From NCBI RefSeq assembly GCF_035917995.1, contig NZ_CP109131.1, positions 2,356,001 to 2,420,000 of the forward strand: DNA of 64,000 nucleotides, read 5' to 3'. The translations under genes and the position numbers were made by a program. The notes beneath the pieces were generated by a model. The model was not told the origin of the DNA and searched no databases. It saw nothing but the letters and a program-made list of their open reading frames with translations. Shown here one piece after another: positions 1-8,867 of the stretch. Every line of letters begins with the position of its first letter. The first letter of the stretch is position 1. The DNA is from Streptosporangium sp. NBC_01755. Lineage in GTDB: Bacteria; Actinomycetota; Actinomycetes; Streptosporangiales; Streptosporangiaceae.

Positions 1-286
1 CGGCCGCGAGGTTCAGCGGGCCGGTGAGGTCATACTCATGCCGAACGAAGTCGGTCACGGGTTCCGAGATGATGCGTGCCCGCCGGATACTCACCCCTCG
101 GGCGATTGTCGCGCCTGCGAGGTCAAGCCACTCCCGCCAGTAGGCGTCCACGTCGATCGTTCCGTCTGCTTTCCAGCGGAGGTAAGCGGGGTCATCGGGA
201 GTGTACTCGTCGCGCATCTCCAGATGTACGGCGGAGTGTTGCGCGGTGGCGAGCATGTCAGCGAACGTCATGTGGGGCTTCGGCAT
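1..286 (-). CDS. DUF6879 family protein (5' part, runs off the left edge)
   Basis: Reading the minus strand from an ATG at 286 gives about 95 residues that stay open to the window edge. The segment has the look of DUF6879 proteins: an LRWKADG stretch, a WREWLDLAGATIARGV stretch, an RRARIISEPVTDFVRHEYD stretch and then the start of the usual NLAAGE-type core. The family has no established biochemical function and is commonly found beside XRE regulators in actinobacteria. Its start lies inside the 3' end of the preceding 81-residue gene (29-bp overlap), so the two are probably co-transcribed. Confidence 0.72.
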   Translation of the reverse strand, partial: MPKPHMTFADMLATAQHSAVHLEMRDEYTPDDPAYLRWKADGTIDVDAYWREWLDLAGATIARGVSIRRARIISEPVTDFVRHEYDLTGPLNLAA

Positions 287-503
287 TACACGCCTCCATG
301 AGCATCGACGCCATGCGCCGGGGAATCCGAACGACCTTTTCGTGATCCGGGATCGGGCTACGTGCCGCGACTTGCGCCAGCTCGGCGGAGTCGGTCACTT
401 CCCATCCTTGGATTACTATGCTGCCGTCTTTGTCGTCCACCCAGACTGAAGGGCAGTTGTTGCCGCCAGTGTTGGGGTCGATCCCAACGAACCGTAGCGC
501 CAT
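258..503 (-). CDS. small hypothetical protein, partner of the DUF6879 gene
   Basis: An 81-residue protein beginning MALRFVGIDPNTGGNNCP, with a compact beta-rich middle (SVWVDDKDGSIVIQGWEV) and an acidic helix. It has no signal peptide or membrane segment. Such short proteins sit directly before DUF6879 genes in many actinobacterial regulatory clusters, but no function is known to me. The minus-strand order (this gene, then DUF6879 with overlapping ends) supports a two-gene operon. Function is not assigned. Confidence 0.6.
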   Translation of the reverse strand: MALRFVGIDPNTGGNNCPSVWVDDKDGSIVIQGWEVTDSAELAQVAARSPIPDHEKVVRIPRRMASMLMEACNAEAPHDVR

Positions 504-651
504 GACGGTCTCCCGTGCTCGGAGTATGCGCGGACTTGCGCACTCGTGAGCCTGACCCGAGTGCGCAGGGTCGTCAAGCGGTTCGGGAAGATGCCAGCGG
601 TAGGTCTTCCTCGATGAGTCGGACCCACATCGGGTTCGCGACGATCCGCAT

Positions 652-876
652 CAGTTCGACCAGGCGGCCCCGCTCATCGCAGAAGAGAAGACCGGCGTCC
701 ACGTCAAGCCCGAGACATTGACCGGCGCGTACAAGAACATGCTCCTTGGCGTCGTCTCGCTGACCTTCCGCTGTCACGCGATCAGCGGTGACCCCAAGCC
801 CCCTTGGCGTCGGGAGGTCAACGAGGGCCAGGACGCCGAGGTGTTCAGCCTGGACGAGTGGTGCCGTAGGCGCTGA
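652..876 (+). pseudogene. NUDIX hydrolase fragment (middle part only)
   Basis: One plus-strand frame reads EEKTGVHVKPETLTG, then YKNMLLGVVSLTFRC and ISGDPKP, ending in a stop at 874. This matches the second half of a NUDIX box (REVxEETGVHV) and the strand after it. The N-terminal fold and the GX5E part of the box are missing, and no start codon or ribosome binding site precedes it. It lies in the otherwise gene-free 504-931 stretch between two minus-strand genes. A second NUDIX-like tail lies at 3546-3692. Homology is by eye only. Confidence 0.4.
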
Positions 877-931
877 TCAACAATGTGATGCCCCGCCGGT
901 CGGTGCCCGGCGGGGCATCGTCGTGTCCGAC

Positions 932-2260
932 TCAGGCCGACCGGCTGGCGGTCAGCGCGCGCAGCTCACGAGCAGCAGGCAGAGCACGGGCCTGCTCAGG
1001 TAGAGCGCCGAGCACGAGATGTGCATCCATCACGTAGCGGGTCATCCAGCGCTCGATGGAAAGGTCATCGACAATCCGGAGAGCCTCTTGTACGGCGTTC
1101 CCCGGATCAGTGCGAGCGTGTAGCGCGGCACGGTGCAACCGAATCCGAGGCAGTGTTTGATCATTCACCGGGTACAGATCTTCGGCGGCATCCTGCGATT
1201 GGGTAGCGTTCTTCACATCACCCGCGAGAGTGTAAATCAGGCTCCGATCGAACCACAGTCCGCGTTCGCCGAGGCTACGGAATGCGCCGGTCATGGCCGA
1301 AAGCTGGTCGAACGTCTTCTCGGCTTCTCGCAGTGCACCGATCGCGTCCGTGTGGGAACCCATTGCCGCGAGCGTTTTCGCCTCTGCGGTCAAAGCGGCC
1401 ACAAGCGGAGCGTTCGGCCGCTGACCGGCCAGACGGCGAGCCTCCTGAGAGAGTTTGAGAACCTCGGTGAGATCCTCGGCCGGGTCGCTGCGCCTGTGGA
1501 TCGCCTCGCGGCTACGCAACCAGGAGGCAAGCAACCGATCTCCGGATTCGTCGATGAGCGCCCGGGTTGTTCCCCACCAACGGCGCGCCTGCCGGCGACT
1601 GCCCATGTCGGTCCACTTTCCAGCGATCAAAGCGGCATGCCGGGCGGCGGCATGGGTCAGATCTCGTCGTACGGCGTCGGGCTGCTTACGGGCAAGATGG
1701 GGCGCCATCTCAGCGAAGTCAGCGGCGAGCGCGGCGAGGACGACGGCGGGCGGTTCGGTGCGGGCGGTTTTCGCGTGCGCGGCGGCGGCGTCCTCCCAAT
1801 CGTCGATCATTACCCCCGACACGCTCGCACCGGAGATCCGAGGCTCAGACGCCTGCCAGGCATCCGTCAGGGCGGCCAGCACAGGCGCCACGGCACCGCC
1901 GACAGCAACGACAGCGGCATCCCGGATGAGCCGTCTGCGCTCCATATCTTCGCCCTCATCCCGGGTTGAGGCTTTTGCCTCGACGGTACTCTTCCGCGCC
2001 TGATCGGCGTCAACCATGGCCGCGCGAAGTGCCTGCGCCATGAGTTCGCCCCCCGCGTCGAGTTCGGCGTCAAGGGCCGTGATCGCCTCGACGGGCGGGC
2101 GGTTCTTCCCCTGCTCCCACTTGCCGATCAGCGAGAAGTGCCACCGGACCCGCTCGGCGAGATCACGCAGGCTCAGCTCACGACGCTCCCGCCATGCTCG
2201 CAGGGTGTGGCCGAACTCCCGCCACTCCGTCGAGGCATTCGCTGTTAATTGTCCAGTCAC
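932..2260 (-). CDS. XRE-family regulator with C-terminal TPR-like region
   Basis: About 442 residues from a GTG at 2260, chosen because GAGGA lies about 6 nt upstream; an ATG at 2284 has no such site. Residues about 15-70 form a helix-turn-helix (FGHTLRAWRERRELSLRDLAERV, then SLIGKWEQGKNRP). The remaining 350 residues are alpha-helical, with an Ala-rich tetratricopeptide character (LAALAADFAEMAP, EALRIVDDL). This is the common actinobacterial single-component XRE-TPR type that binds DNA and senses an unknown ligand or partner. It is divergent from the 2359 gene, leaving about 100 bp of shared promoter space. Confidence 0.8.
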   Translation of the reverse strand: MTGQLTANASTEWREFGHTLRAWRERRELSLRDLAERVRWHFSLIGKWEQGKNRPPVEAITALDAELDAGGELMAQALRAAMVDADQARKSTVEAKASTRDEGEDMERRRLIRDAAVVAVGGAVAPVLAALTDAWQASEPRISGASVSGVMIDDWEDAAAAHAKTARTEPPAVVLAALAADFAEMAPHLARKQPDAVRRDLTHAAARHAALIAGKWTDMGSRRQARRWWGTTRALIDESGDRLLASWLRSREAIHRRSDPAEDLTEVLKLSQEARRLAGQRPNAPLVAALTAEAKTLAAMGSHTDAIGALREAEKTFDQLSAMTGAFRSLGERGLWFDRSLIYTLAGDVKNATQSQDAAEDLYPVNDQTLPRIRLHRAALHARTDPGNAVQEALRIVDDLSIERWMTRYVMDAHLVLGALPEQARALPAARELRALTASRSA

Positions 2261-2358
2261 GTCTGTCCTCGTGATCCGTCGCATGCGTCGCACGGGCGGG
2301 AGTCGCCGCCGGAGGTACGGCCTGGCAGGCGCGAGTCGCACCGGAAGGGGGCGACGGC

Positions 2359-2769
2359 ATGAGCGCCTCCTCCATCGAGGCGGACGCGGAGAGCCTCCGG
2401 CACGAGCCTGGCGAAGATCTCCGGGCACTGCGCACGCTGACGCTCCGCTTCCCCGGCTGGTGCCCCTGGTACGGCAAGACCACCGGACACTGGTGGGCAC
2501 TCTCCCCCACCCGATACCGGCAGCACATCGGCCTCGTCGAGGCCGACACCCCCGCCGAACTGGCCGCGCGGATGCGGCACATCGAGGACTTCCACCCCCA
2601 CCCCGAACAGCACGACCAGCCACCACACCCCCTGGCCGACACCGACCACCGAACGGCCGTCAGGGACATCAGGGGCGCCGGAGGCAGCCAGAGCACCGAG
2701 ATCACGAGCAAGGGAGGTGACCGGGATGGCCGCGCGACTGCTGTCCGTACTCGTCGGCGTGCTCGCTGA
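2359..2769 (+). CDS. small hypothetical protein upstream of an ATP-binding regulator
   Basis: A 136-residue protein with a good Shine-Dalgarno run (GGAAGGGGG) just before the ATG. The folded part is about residues 20-80 (LRALRTLTLRFPGWCPWYGKTTGHWWAL, then HIGLVEADTPAELAARM). The tail is Arg/Pro-rich and probably disordered. Similar short proteins with a phenylalanine-tryptophan-rich strand precede RsbW-like ATPases in many Streptomyces and Streptosporangium genomes. The last 44 bp overlap the next gene, so the pair is translationally coupled. No function is assigned. Confidence 0.6.
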   Translation: MSASSIEADAESLRHEPGEDLRALRTLTLRFPGWCPWYGKTTGHWWALSPTRYRQHIGLVEADTPAELAARMRHIEDFHPHPEQHDQPPHPLADTDHRTAVRDIRGAGGSQSTEITSKGGDRDGRATAVRTRRRAR

Positions 2770-3310
2770 CCGCTTCCGGACCACAACCGGCGACACCAAC
2801 GCACCGGCCGCCCCAATGTGGTCGCCGTACCTGGGCCGGATACCCGGCTGGTCGACGACGCCGAACCACACCCCCGTCATCTCCCAGCGCTTCCCCGCCA
2901 CCACCGACCAGGTCAGACCCGCACGCACCTTCGTCGCCGACATCCTCGGCGACGACCACCCACTCCGCGACGACGCCATGCTCCTAGCCAGCGAGCTGGC
3001 CACCAACGCCGTCGAACACTCCACCAGGCCGACCGACACCGAACCGGCAGACACCAAAACCCCAGGCGCCAGAACCGCGGACACCACACCGGACGACCGG
3101 CCACGGGAGTTCGTCGTCACGGTGGCCTTCACCCCGCACGGCGTCATCGTCACCGTCCAAGACCCCGGCTCCGCACAGATCCCCCGCACCAGAAACCCCC
3201 AACCCAACGCCACCGGCGGCCGAGGACTCCTGCTCGTCAACGAACTCGCCACCCGCTGGGGCTTCCACCGCGACCCCACCGCAACCGTCATCTGGTTCGA
3301 ACTCCGCTGA
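2726..3310 (+). CDS. RsbW-like ATP-binding protein (HATPase_c)
   Basis: 194 residues from the ATG at 2726, preceded by GGGAGG at 8 nt; an upstream GTG at 2717 sits inside that Shine-Dalgarno and is less likely. The GHKL fold is recognisable: N box LASELATNAVEHS, G1 box VQDPGS and G2 box GGRGLLLVNELATRWG. Proteins of this size in actinobacteria resemble anti-sigma-factor kinases or stand-alone regulatory ATPases. The loop between the N and G1 boxes carries a Thr/Asp-rich insertion. It forms an overlapping pair with the 2359 gene. Confidence 0.75.
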   Translation: MAARLLSVLVGVLADRFRTTTGDTNAPAAPMWSPYLGRIPGWSTTPNHTPVISQRFPATTDQVRPARTFVADILGDDHPLRDDAMLLASELATNAVEHSTRPTDTEPADTKTPGARTADTTPDDRPREFVVTVAFTPHGVIVTVQDPGSAQIPRTRNPQPNATGGRGLLLVNELATRWGFHRDPTATVIWFELR

Positions 3311-3545
3311 AAGACCGGCGCGGCGGCGCGAGCCTGAAGGAGCAGCGCCGCCACGCCCTCAACCAACGGAGCCACGCGGTTTCCGCTCGGCGGCCGAACA
3401 CCGGCGTCGGTTGCCTACCCGGCTACGACTGCTGTTCGACCAGTTCAGCGACATCCAGGGGTGTATCGACACTGGGAACGTCAAGCAGGCGGGTGACGCT
3501 GGACTATGACGACGGCGCAGCTGTCATACGAGTGGGCCGCAGGGT

Positions 3546-3692
3546 AAGGCCGACGAGGCGTCCGAGGCCATCTGGCTTACCCTCGACCAGGTGTGCACAC
3601 TTATGCCCGAGGCTCGCGCTATCCGCGTCCTCGACGCCCTCCGCGACGACGGTCCGTTCACCCGCACCCACGATGGGACCCACTTACTGTGA
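3546..3692 (+). pseudogene. NUDIX hydrolase C-terminal remnant
   Basis: A 48-codon plus-strand stretch reads KADEASEAIWLTLDQV, then MPEARAIRVLDAL and GPFTRTHDGTHLL before a stop at 3690-3692. This pattern (ASEaiWLTLDQV, RTHDG near the end) looks like the C-terminus of an actinobacterial NUDIX hydrolase. The catalytic box and N-terminus are missing; a stop in another frame lies just upstream. It occupies part of the gene-poor gap 3311-3688. Its stop overlaps the GTG of the next gene as GTGA, suggesting the intact ancestor was coupled to the epimerase. Confidence 0.4.
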
Positions 3693-4612
3693 CAAACATC
3701 GCGCCCACCGGGACTCAGTACAGCATCGTGGCCGGCGGTTTCCAGGCGGTCATCACCGAGGTCGGGGCCGGCCTGCGGAGCCTCACCCTGGACGGCCGGC
3801 CGCTCGTCGTCGGCTTCCCCGAGGACCTGTCCCCGATCGGCGGCGCGGGGCTGCCGCTGCTCCCCTGGCCGAACAGGATCGAGGACGGCCGCTACACGTT
3901 CGACGGTAAGGAGAGGCAACTCGCGCTGAGCGAGCCGCGGACCGGCAACGCGATCCACGGCTTCTCCCGGTCCTTCCCCTGGCGTGTCCTCTCCCACGAC
4001 GACGCCTCGATCCTGCTGGGGCTGCGGCTCTTCCCCCAGCTCGGCTACCCGCACATCCTGGATCTCGCCATCCGGTACACACTGGGCGCGTCCGGTCTGG
4101 AGGTCGAGGTGGCCGCGGAGAACGTCGGCACCACCGACGCGCCGTACGGCTTCGGAGCCCACCCCTACCTGACCCTGGGCTCCCTCGACGGCACCCTCGA
4201 CGATGCCGTCCTGGAGCTTCCCGCCGCCCAGTGGCTCGCGGTGGACGACCGGAAGATCCCCGTCGGCCGCCAGGACGTCAAGGAGACCGAGTACGACTTC
4301 AGGACCGCCCGCCCGATCAACGGGACGGTTCTCGACACCGCGTTCACCGACCTGGAGCGCGGCGCCGACGGGCTGGTACGGGTGAGGCTGAGCGACGCGG
4401 ACGGCACCCGCGGGGTCCAGCTGTGGGCGGGTGAGGGGATCGAGTGGCTCCAGCTCTACACCGGTGACACCCTCCCCGAGGGGCACCGCCGCCAGGGGTT
4501 GGCGGTGGAGCCGATGAGCTGCCCGCCGAACGCCTTCCGCAGCGGTGAGGACGTCATCCGGCTCGCTCCCGGAGGCCGCGCCGTCCACCACTGGGGAATC
4601 GGCCCGATCTGA
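3689..4612 (+). CDS. aldose 1-epimerase family protein
   Basis: 307 residues from GTG 3689, which overlaps the stop of the NUDIX remnant (GTGA). Mutarotases interconvert alpha and beta anomers of aldoses in the cytoplasm. The galactose-mutarotase beta-sandwich signatures are present: LPWPNRIEDGRYTFDG with the substrate Arg, NAIHGFSRSFPW with the first conserved His, YGFGAHPYLTL with the catalytic His, and QLYTGDTLPEG before the late VEPMSCPPNAF region carrying the catalytic Glu. Length fits the family. Sugar specificity cannot be told from sequence. It converges with the rraA remnant. Confidence 0.85.
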   Translation: MTNIAPTGTQYSIVAGGFQAVITEVGAGLRSLTLDGRPLVVGFPEDLSPIGGAGLPLLPWPNRIEDGRYTFDGKERQLALSEPRTGNAIHGFSRSFPWRVLSHDDASILLGLRLFPQLGYPHILDLAIRYTLGASGLEVEVAAENVGTTDAPYGFGAHPYLTLGSLDGTLDDAVLELPAAQWLAVDDRKIPVGRQDVKETEYDFRTARPINGTVLDTAFTDLERGADGLVRVRLSDADGTRGVQLWAGEGIEWLQLYTGDTLPEGHRRQGLAVEPMSCPPNAFRSGEDVIRLAPGGRAVHHWGIGPI

Positions 4613-4623
4613 CGGGCGGCCGG

Positions 4624-4785
4624 TCAGGAGAGCTCGACGAGACTGACGAGGATGCCGTCCTCGTCGCTGTAGAGCCAGGCGCCGGGGGTGAAGACGACCT
4701 CGCCGAAGGTGACGGGGACGTCGACCTCTCCGGTCGCGACCGCGGCGCCGTGGGCGTCGACCAGATCGGCCGTGGAAAGTGTCAT
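4624..4785 (-). pseudogene. RraA-family remnant with internal deletion
   Basis: A 53-residue open frame from ATG 4785. Its first 16 residues (MTLSTADLVDAHGAAV) are the typical start of RraA / 4-hydroxy-4-methyl-2-oxoglutarate aldolase-like proteins. Its last 30 (VTFGEVVFTPGAWLYSDEDGILVS) are the typical end of the same family. About 100 residues that normally lie between, including the active-site region, are missing, and the two ends are joined in frame. It is probably non-functional. It faces the aldose epimerase tail to tail. Confidence 0.65.
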
Positions 4786-4869
4786 ACCCGCATCTTCACT
4801 AATGATCACAATGCCGGGATTGCTGGGGTGGTGCCACACTTGCTGGAGCTTGTCGCCTAGGAGGTTTTT

Positions 4870-7428
4870 GTGAGGTTCCGCCCGTACGCCTGGATGCCCC
4901 GACCGCTCAAGTGGCTGGCACGCGTACTTTCCGTTCTCGTGGTGCTCGGCCTGCTGTTCGCCGGGGCCGGTGTGTGGAGCGTACGGGCGTCCTTTCCTCA
5001 GCTCGAAGGCGAGCTCAAGGTGCGCGGCCTCACCGGGAAAGTCACTGTATATCGCGATAAAACGGGTATCCCGCATATCTACGCCGACTCCCCCGACGAC
5101 CTGTTCCTCGCCCAGGGCTACGTGCACGCGCAGGACCGCTTCTTCGAGATGGACTTCCGCCGCCACGTGACCGCCGGCCGGTTGTCGGAGATGTTCGGCT
5201 CGGCGACGCTGACCGAGGACAGGGTCATCCGGACCATGGGCTGGCGGAAGGTGGCGGAGAAGGAGCTGCCCCTGCTCGACGAGCAGACCCGACGCTACCT
5301 GGACGCCTACGCCGGCGGGGTGAACGCCTGGATGGAGCAACACGACGGCTTCGCCGCCCGGAGCCTGGAGTACGTGCTCCTGCGGGCGACCAGCCCCGAC
5401 TACAGGCCCGAGCCGTGGACCCCGGTCGACTCGCTGACCTGGCTCAAGGCCATGGCCTGGGACCTGCGTTCCAACATGACCGACGAGATCGGCCGGGCCC
5501 TCGCCGCGAGCAAGCTGCCGCGCGGGCGGGTGGAGCAGCTCTGGCCCACCTATCCGTACGACACCAACCAGCCGATCGTCACCCGGGGCTCGGTCGGCGA
5601 ACGCGGGTTCGACCAGGCCGAGGAGCCGAAGAAGAGCGTCACCGAGCCGCCGGGGACACCGGCCGCGGGGGCGCTGATCCGGGCGGCGGAGGCCATCCGC
5701 GCGGTGCCGAGCCTAATGGGCGATCCCGCGGGCGGCAGCGGCATCGGCTCGAACTCGTGGGTGGTCGGCGGCAAGCACACCAAGTCGGGCAAACCCCTGC
5801 TCTCCAACGACCCTCACCTGTCCCCGAGCATGCCCTCGGTCTGGTATCAGGCCGGGCTGCACTGCCGCGCCAAGAGTCCCGAGTGCCCGTTCGACGTCAC
5901 CGGATTCACCTTCTCCGGCGTGCCCGGCGTGATCATCGGCCACAACGACAGGATCTCCTGGGGCCTCACCAACCTCGGCCCGGACGTCGCCGACCTCTAT
6001 CTGGAACGAATCAAGGATGATTCGTACCTGTTCATGGGCGACTGGAAGCCGCTGACCACCAGGACTGAGACGATCAAGGTGGCCGGGGGCGCCGACGTAC
6101 AACTCAAGGTGCGCGACACCATGCACGGGCCGATCATCTCCGACGCCCTGGAGAGCACGAAGGACACGCTGCCCGGCATGGACGCGGCCTTCGGGGAGAA
6201 GGCCGAAGCGGTCGCGCTCAAGTGGACGGCCCTGGAGCCGGGCAGGACCGCTGACGCGATCTTCGCGCTGAACACCGCGCAGGACTGGCAGCAGTTCCGG
6301 GCGGCGGCGAGCAAGTTCGAGGTGCCCGCGCAGAACCTGATCTACGCCGACACCGCCGGCAACATCGGGTACCAGGCCCCCGGGCGGATCCCGGTGCGGA
6401 GCCACGGCGACGGCACCTGGCCGGTGCCGGGCTGGACCGGCGAGTACGCCTGGCAGTCGACGATCCCCTTCAATGAGCTGCCCAGCGTCTACAACCCGCC
6501 GGAGGGCTACATCGTGACCGCCAACAACGCGGTCATCGACCCCACCCGCTACCCGTACATCCTGACCAAGGACTGGGCGTACGGATACCGCTCCCAGCGC
6601 ATCCTGGACCGCCTCCGTGAGGCGGTGAAGGACGGCAAGGTGGACGTGGCGGCGATGAGCGCGCTGCAGCAGGACACCGACAACGGCTTCGCCGACTTCC
6701 TGGTGCCCAAGCTGATGGACATCAAGATCGCCGGCCCCGCCGAGGACGCCCGCGAGCTGCTGCGGAAGTGGGACCGCTCGCAGGGCGAGGACTCGGCCCC
6801 CGCGATGTACTTCAACGCCGTCTGGCGGCGCCTGCTCATCGAGACCTTCAACGACGACCTGCCCGAGGGAGCCTGGCCCGGCGGCGGCGACCGCTGGTTC
6901 GAGGTCGTACGGGTCATGCTCGACAAGCCGAACGACGCGTTCTGGGACGACAGCGGCACACCACGCACCGAGACCCGCGACGACATGCTGCGACGGGCCA
7001 TGGCCCTGGCCTACGACGAGCTGAACACCCAGCTCGGCCCGGACGTCAAGGACTGGCGCTGGGGGGACCTGCACTCGCTGAAACTCGTCCACCAGACCTT
7101 CGGAACCTCGGGGATCGGCCCGATCGAGTGGCTGTTCAACCGGGGCCCGTTCCCGGTGGCGGGCAGCGACGACGCGGTCAACGCCGCCGGCTGGGACGTC
7201 CAGTTCGACTACACGGTGGGCTGGCTGCCGTCCATGCGAATGGTGGTGGACCTGGGCAACCTGGACGAATCCCAATGGATCAACCTGACCGGCGCCTCCG
7301 GCCACGCGTTCCACGACAACTACTGGGACCAGGCGTCACTCTGGGCGCGTGGCAAGACCGTCCCCATGCTCGCCCATGAGGAGTCCATCAAGAAGGCGGC
7401 CACCAACGTCCTGACGCTCAACCCCTGA
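4870..7428 (+). CDS. penicillin acylase family protein (Ntn hydrolase)
   Basis: 852 residues from GTG 4870, with AGGAGG about 5 nt upstream. An N-terminal membrane anchor or signal (about residues 14-38, LARVLSVLVVLGLLF) sends it to the cell surface. Penicillin/acyl-homoserine-lactone acylases are made as one chain and cleave themselves before a nucleophilic serine. The motif GIGSNSWVVGG places that serine at residue 294, giving an alpha part of about 290 and a beta part of about 560 residues. LLSNDPHLS and IVTANNAV match beta-subunit conserved strands. The natural substrate (beta-lactam, acyl-homoserine lactone or another amide) cannot be told. A strong hairpin overlaps the stop. Confidence 0.9.
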   Translation: MRFRPYAWMPRPLKWLARVLSVLVVLGLLFAGAGVWSVRASFPQLEGELKVRGLTGKVTVYRDKTGIPHIYADSPDDLFLAQGYVHAQDRFFEMDFRRHVTAGRLSEMFGSATLTEDRVIRTMGWRKVAEKELPLLDEQTRRYLDAYAGGVNAWMEQHDGFAARSLEYVLLRATSPDYRPEPWTPVDSLTWLKAMAWDLRSNMTDEIGRALAASKLPRGRVEQLWPTYPYDTNQPIVTRGSVGERGFDQAEEPKKSVTEPPGTPAAGALIRAAEAIRAVPSLMGDPAGGSGIGSNSWVVGGKHTKSGKPLLSNDPHLSPSMPSVWYQAGLHCRAKSPECPFDVTGFTFSGVPGVIIGHNDRISWGLTNLGPDVADLYLERIKDDSYLFMGDWKPLTTRTETIKVAGGADVQLKVRDTMHGPIISDALESTKDTLPGMDAAFGEKAEAVALKWTALEPGRTADAIFALNTAQDWQQFRAAASKFEVPAQNLIYADTAGNIGYQAPGRIPVRSHGDGTWPVPGWTGEYAWQSTIPFNELPSVYNPPEGYIVTANNAVIDPTRYPYILTKDWAYGYRSQRILDRLREAVKDGKVDVAAMSALQQDTDNGFADFLVPKLMDIKIAGPAEDARELLRKWDRSQGEDSAPAMYFNAVWRRLLIETFNDDLPEGAWPGGGDRWFEVVRVMLDKPNDAFWDDSGTPRTETRDDMLRRAMALAYDELNTQLGPDVKDWRWGDLHSLKLVHQTFGTSGIGPIEWLFNRGPFPVAGSDDAVNAAGWDVQFDYTVGWLPSMRMVVDLGNLDESQWINLTGASGHAFHDNYWDQASLWARGKTVPMLAHEESIKKAATNVLTLNP

Positions 7429-7473
7429 CAGCCGGGGCGGGTGCCGCCTCCCGGTGCCCGCCCCGGCTGTCAG
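7425..7473 (+). terminator. hairpin terminator after the acylase
   Basis: CTGACAGCCGGGGCGGG (7425-7441) pairs perfectly with its complement at 7457-7473 around a 15-nt loop. The stop codon of the acylase is inside the left arm. There is no clear T run, as is usual for actinobacterial hairpins. It probably serves transcripts from the left; the convergent MBL gene ends at 7588. Confidence 0.75.
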
Positions 7474-7587
7474 ACCGCCGGTACGCGAGGGTGCCGGGCT
7501 GTCGGAACGCCGGGTCGTCGAGTCGTGGGCCGGTCGGTCATGACCGTCAGACCTGGGCGTCAGATCATGACCGTCAGATCACGGGCG

Positions 7588-8799
7588 TCAGGTCTTCAGG
7601 ACGCGGGACTCGCCGACGGCGAGGTCCCACAGGTCGACGCGGTCCCGTCCCGCCTCCGCCCAGGCCGCCCTGGCCTCCTCCACCGGCGCGAGGAGCGACT
7701 CTCCTGACAGCACGAACGTGCCCCAGTGCATGGTCGCCATCCGGCGCGCCCCGACATCCTGGCACGCCCGTACTGCCTGCGCGGGGTCGACGTGCACGGC
7801 CTTCATGAACCAGCGGGGCTCGAACGCGCCCACCGGCATCAGGGCCAGGTCGATGCCGCCCGGATAGCGTGCCCCGATCTGGGCGAAGCGCTCGCCGTAG
7901 CCGGTGTCCCCGGCGAAGTAGATCGTCTGGTCCTCGGAGGCGATCACCCAGCCGCCCCAGAGGGTCTTGCAGGTGTCCCACACCGACCTGCGGCTCCAGT
8001 GGTGGGCGGGTACGAAGTCGAAGCGGACACCGCCCACCCAGGTGCTCTCCCACCAGTCGAGCTCGGTGACGTGGCGGAACCCGCGCCTGGTGAACCAGGA
8101 CCTGAGCCCGGCGGGGACCAGGACGGGCGTGCTCCGCGGCAGCCTCCGCACGGTCTGCGCGTCCAGGTGGTCGTAGTGGTTGTGGCTGATCACCACGGCG
8201 TCGATCCGGGGCAGGTCCGCCCACGCGACGCCGGGCGGGGTGAGGCGGGGCCGGCTGCCGGGGATCTTCCTCGCCCAGACCGGGTCGGTGAGGACGGTCA
8301 GCCCGCCGATCTGCACCACGTACGTCGCGTGGCCCACCCAGGTGACGACCGCGGCGGTCCCCGTAACGTGGGCAAGCCCGTTCCGGTGAACCGGTATGCG
8401 GTCCGCGTCCCCGATCCCTGGACGGAGCATGCCGTGCCAGGTGACCGCCAGCAACTCCTGGAAGGTCGGGACCGGGGAGGTCAGCCGGTCCCTGAAACCG
8501 CCCGGCCACGACCGCCGCGGCGCGGGTGCCGGGCGGCCCGGTGGGAGCACCGGTCGTGGGGGAGGCTCCGGCCGGGTGGGGGACTCCGGCCGGGTGGGGG
8601 ACTCCGGAGGCGCGGGAGAGCAGGTCACCGCCTCGGCCGCGGCCACCCGCCTGGAAGCCCGGCCCAGTTGCCTCAGCGCGCGCGCCGGCCGCGTGGCGAA
8701 GCGGGCGGACCACCCGGAACGGCGGGGTGGCTCTTCGGCAAGGCCCACGGGTTCCGCGGCAGTCTGGGATGCGGCTTCGGGGTGGGACGTCTGCGACAT
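7588..8799 (-). CDS. MBL-fold metallo-hydrolase, NAPE-PLD/UlaG-like
   Basis: 403 residues from ATG 8799, after an AAGGGGG site. The first 100 residues are a Pro/Ser/Arg-rich, probably disordered leader containing tandem SPTRPE units. The catalytic part starts near residue 105: WVGHATYVVQIGG, LTDPVWARK, the metal motif HNHYDHLD, then a late FAGDTGYG and a final HWGTF. These match the N-acyl-phosphatidylethanolamine phospholipase D-like branch, which hydrolyses phosphodiester or lactone bonds using two metals. The actual substrate is unknown. It lies 68 bp downstream of the 8868 gene, probably in one transcript. Confidence 0.8.
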   Translation of the reverse strand: MSQTSHPEAASQTAAEPVGLAEEPPRRSGWSARFATRPARALRQLGRASRRVAAAEAVTCSPAPPESPTRPESPTRPEPPPRPVLPPGRPAPAPRRSWPGGFRDRLTSPVPTFQELLAVTWHGMLRPGIGDADRIPVHRNGLAHVTGTAAVVTWVGHATYVVQIGGLTVLTDPVWARKIPGSRPRLTPPGVAWADLPRIDAVVISHNHYDHLDAQTVRRLPRSTPVLVPAGLRSWFTRRGFRHVTELDWWESTWVGGVRFDFVPAHHWSRRSVWDTCKTLWGGWVIASEDQTIYFAGDTGYGERFAQIGARYPGGIDLALMPVGAFEPRWFMKAVHVDPAQAVRACQDVGARRMATMHWGTFVLSGESLLAPVEEARAAWAEAGRDRVDLWDLAVGESRVLKT

Positions 8800-8867
8800 G
8801 GGCGGCCCCCTTCGGTCATCATCTGCTCACCCTCTGTTGATCCCCCCACAGAGAGATTCATCCCTTT

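Noticed and set aside
574..777. 67-residue minus-strand frame upstream of the 81-residue gene
   Set aside because: Partly antisense to the NUDIX remnant, with no recognisable domain; coding status cannot be supported.
5713..7314. 533-codon minus-strand frame opposite the acylase gene
   Set aside because: Shadow of the penicillin acylase gene; no start site or motifs.
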